This document shows, in pieces, positions 62,992-64,000 of a stretch of 64,000 bases of DNA. The stretch's first letter is position 1; each line of letters begins with the position of its first letter. Made by a program: the position numbers and the translations under genes. The stretch lies in the NCBI RefSeq assembly GCF_032598905.1, contig NZ_CP122458.1, positions 6,969,001 to 7,033,000 of the forward strand. Reading direction: 5' to 3'. The DNA comes from Streptomyces sp. 11x1 (lineage in GTDB: Bacteria > Actinomycetota > Actinomycetes > Streptomycetales > Streptomycetaceae). The notes under the pieces are model-generated. The model ran no database searches. It was not told the origin of the DNA and was given only the letters and a program-made list of their open reading frames with translations.

Positions 62992-63585
62992 ATGGAGGCC
63001 ATGGAGATGACCGCTGTGGACGAACGCGACATGACCAGGTACTTCGAGGAGCTTGAGCCTCCCGAGGGCGTCAAGGTCGAGCTTCTCCGGGGGGTAATCG
63101 TGATGGTGGCCAGCCCTGACATCGTGCACAACAGGATCGTTGCCGATGTGCAGGACCAGATTCCGCGATCGCGTTGGTCTCGTCTTCAGACACAGGACAT
63201 CGACGTCGTGACCGAGCCCAGTGAGCCTGTGCCGGATCTGGTGGTTGTCGAGCGGGACCTTTTGCCTTCTTCGGGTCGTCTGCTGCCGTCCCAGCTCGTC
63301 ACCATGGTCGTGGAAGTCGTCTCCAAGTCCAGCGTTCATCAGGATTACGAGGTCAAGAGGTCGATCTACGCGGCGGGCAAAGTGCCCGCGTATCTCATCC
63401 TCGACCCGATCATGGGGCAATGCGTTCTGCTGACGCGGCCCGAGGGCGTGGGTGAAGAAGCGAACTACCTGACGCAGCAGATCACCAAGTTCGGTGACCC
63501 GGTGGCATTGGAGATTCTGGGAGTCGAACTGGACACGAGCGACTTCGCAACGTTGCCCGACGTCAGGCCCCACCGCTATCCGTGA
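62992..63585 (+). CDS. Uma2 family (DUF820) protein
   Basis: This 197-residue protein has the PD-(D/E)xK-like pattern EPVPDLVVVERDLL, LVTMVVEVVSKSS and YEVKRSIYAAGKVPAYLILDP. The family is very widespread in Streptomyces as a putative endonuclease with unknown biology. An ATG three codons later is a possible start. The gene converges with the DUF3097 gene and overlaps its end by 23 bases. Confidence 0.85.
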   Translation: MEAMEMTAVDERDMTRYFEELEPPEGVKVELLRGVIVMVASPDIVHNRIVADVQDQIPRSRWSRLQTQDIDVVTEPSEPVPDLVVVERDLLPSSGRLLPSQLVTMVVEVVSKSSVHQDYEVKRSIYAAGKVPAYLILDPIMGQCVLLTRPEGVGEEANYLTQQITKFGDPVALEILGVELDTSDFATLPDVRPHRYP

Positions 63586-64000
63586 CGAAGTCGATCAACT
63601 CCTCCACCCGGCCCAGCAGTTCCGGCTCAAGGTCCTTGTAAGAACCGACCCGCCCCAGAATCGCCTGCCACACCGCCCCCGTGTTCTCCGCAGGCCACCC
63701 CAGCGCCCGGCACACCCCCGTCTTCCAGTCCTGCCCCCGCGGCACGCGCGGCCACGCCTCGATGCCCACCGAGGACGGCTTCACGGCCTCCCAGATGTCG
63801 ATGTACGGGTGGCCGACGACGAGCGCGTGCTCGCTCGTGACCGACGCGGCGATGCGGGACTCCTTGCTGCCGGGGACGAGGTGGTCGACCAGGACGCCGA
63901 GCCGCGCGTCCGGCCCCGGTGCGAACTCCTCGACGATCGCGGGCAGGTCGTCCACGCCCTCCAGGTACTCCACCACCACGCCCTCGATGCGCAGATCGTC
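63563..64000 (-). CDS. DUF3097 family protein, C-terminal part
   Basis: The frame is open to the window edge, so only the C-terminal 145 residues are visible. The segment EEFAPGPDARLGVLVDHLVPGSKESRIAAS ... HPYIDIWEAVKPSSVGIEAWPRVPRGQDWKTGVC ... WQAILGRV is the pattern I associate with DUF3097, normally encoded beside hemW and hrcA in actinobacteria. Function is unknown. Confidence 0.8.
   Translation of the reverse strand, partial: DDLRIEGVVVEYLEGVDDLPAIVEEFAPGPDARLGVLVDHLVPGSKESRIAASVTSEHALVVGHPYIDIWEAVKPSSVGIEAWPRVPRGQDWKTGVCRALGWPAENTGAVWQAILGRVGSYKDLEPELLGRVEELIDFVTDSGGA

Overview
The window is very high in GC, with GTG/TTG starts, many 4-base ATGA/GTGA gene overlaps and a gene order that I recognise from memory as the Streptomyces core chromosome: spore-wall complex genes, nadD, LytR_C protein, rsfS, leuS, comEA, comEC, holA, rpsT, lepA, fadD, hemW. 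This points to a Streptomyces (or very close relative) chromosome. Family names come from reading protein motifs; no database search was run.

Left flank (1-18.3 kb): two membrane proteins of the spore-wall type, an M48 protease, small membrane proteins, nadD, a LytR C-terminal-domain protein, rsfS and a histidine phosphatase. Two identical tRNA-Ala(GGC) genes bracket two small zinc-ribbon genes. A NuoF-ferredoxin/cytochrome-b redox pair follows, then leuS behind a leader peptide with three consecutive Leu codons and a terminator, a DegV protein, and comEA.

Centre (18.33-44.05 kb): a 25.7-kb integrated element splits comEA 13 codons before its stop. attL and attR can be read directly. Joining the element ends gives an attP with perfect inverted arms around a GA dinucleotide; joining the flanks restores a full comEA reading frame that overlaps comEC in an ATGA. 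The left half is mostly rightward: large serine integrase, divergent regulators, a RepA-like ATPase followed by an array of GTGCAC repeats (candidate origin), zinc-finger and HTH proteins, a WhiB-like protein, and a four-gene operon ending in a 1127-residue phage tape-measure protein. The right half is mostly leftward: a tightly overlapped conjugation operon with Spd-like membrane proteins and a TraB/FtsK-type translocase, followed by an 8-bp repeat cluster that could be its clt site. Between the halves lie a DUF6879/Scr1-like regulator cassette, an excisionase-like HTH gene with a frameshifted neighbour, and a three-gene acetyltransferase cargo of less GC-rich sequence. The whole looks like an actinomycete integrative conjugative element (AICE) mosaic with a phage tail gene but no capsid, portal, terminase large subunit or lysis genes that I can see.

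Right flank (44.05-64 kb): comEC, carrying a 14-copy hexanucleotide repeat, then arylamine N-acetyltransferase, holA, rpsT, lepA, an acyl-CoA synthetase with a dyad operator candidate, a two-gene operon of a multi-HAMP hybrid histidine kinase and a response regulator, a divergent PP2C (SpoIIE-type) phosphatase, hemW, an Uma2-family gene and the C-terminal part of a DUF3097 gene that runs off the window.

The main biological idea: a self-excising element sits in the DNA-uptake operon, so that loss of the element would repair comEA, a layout that recalls the comK prophage of Listeria.
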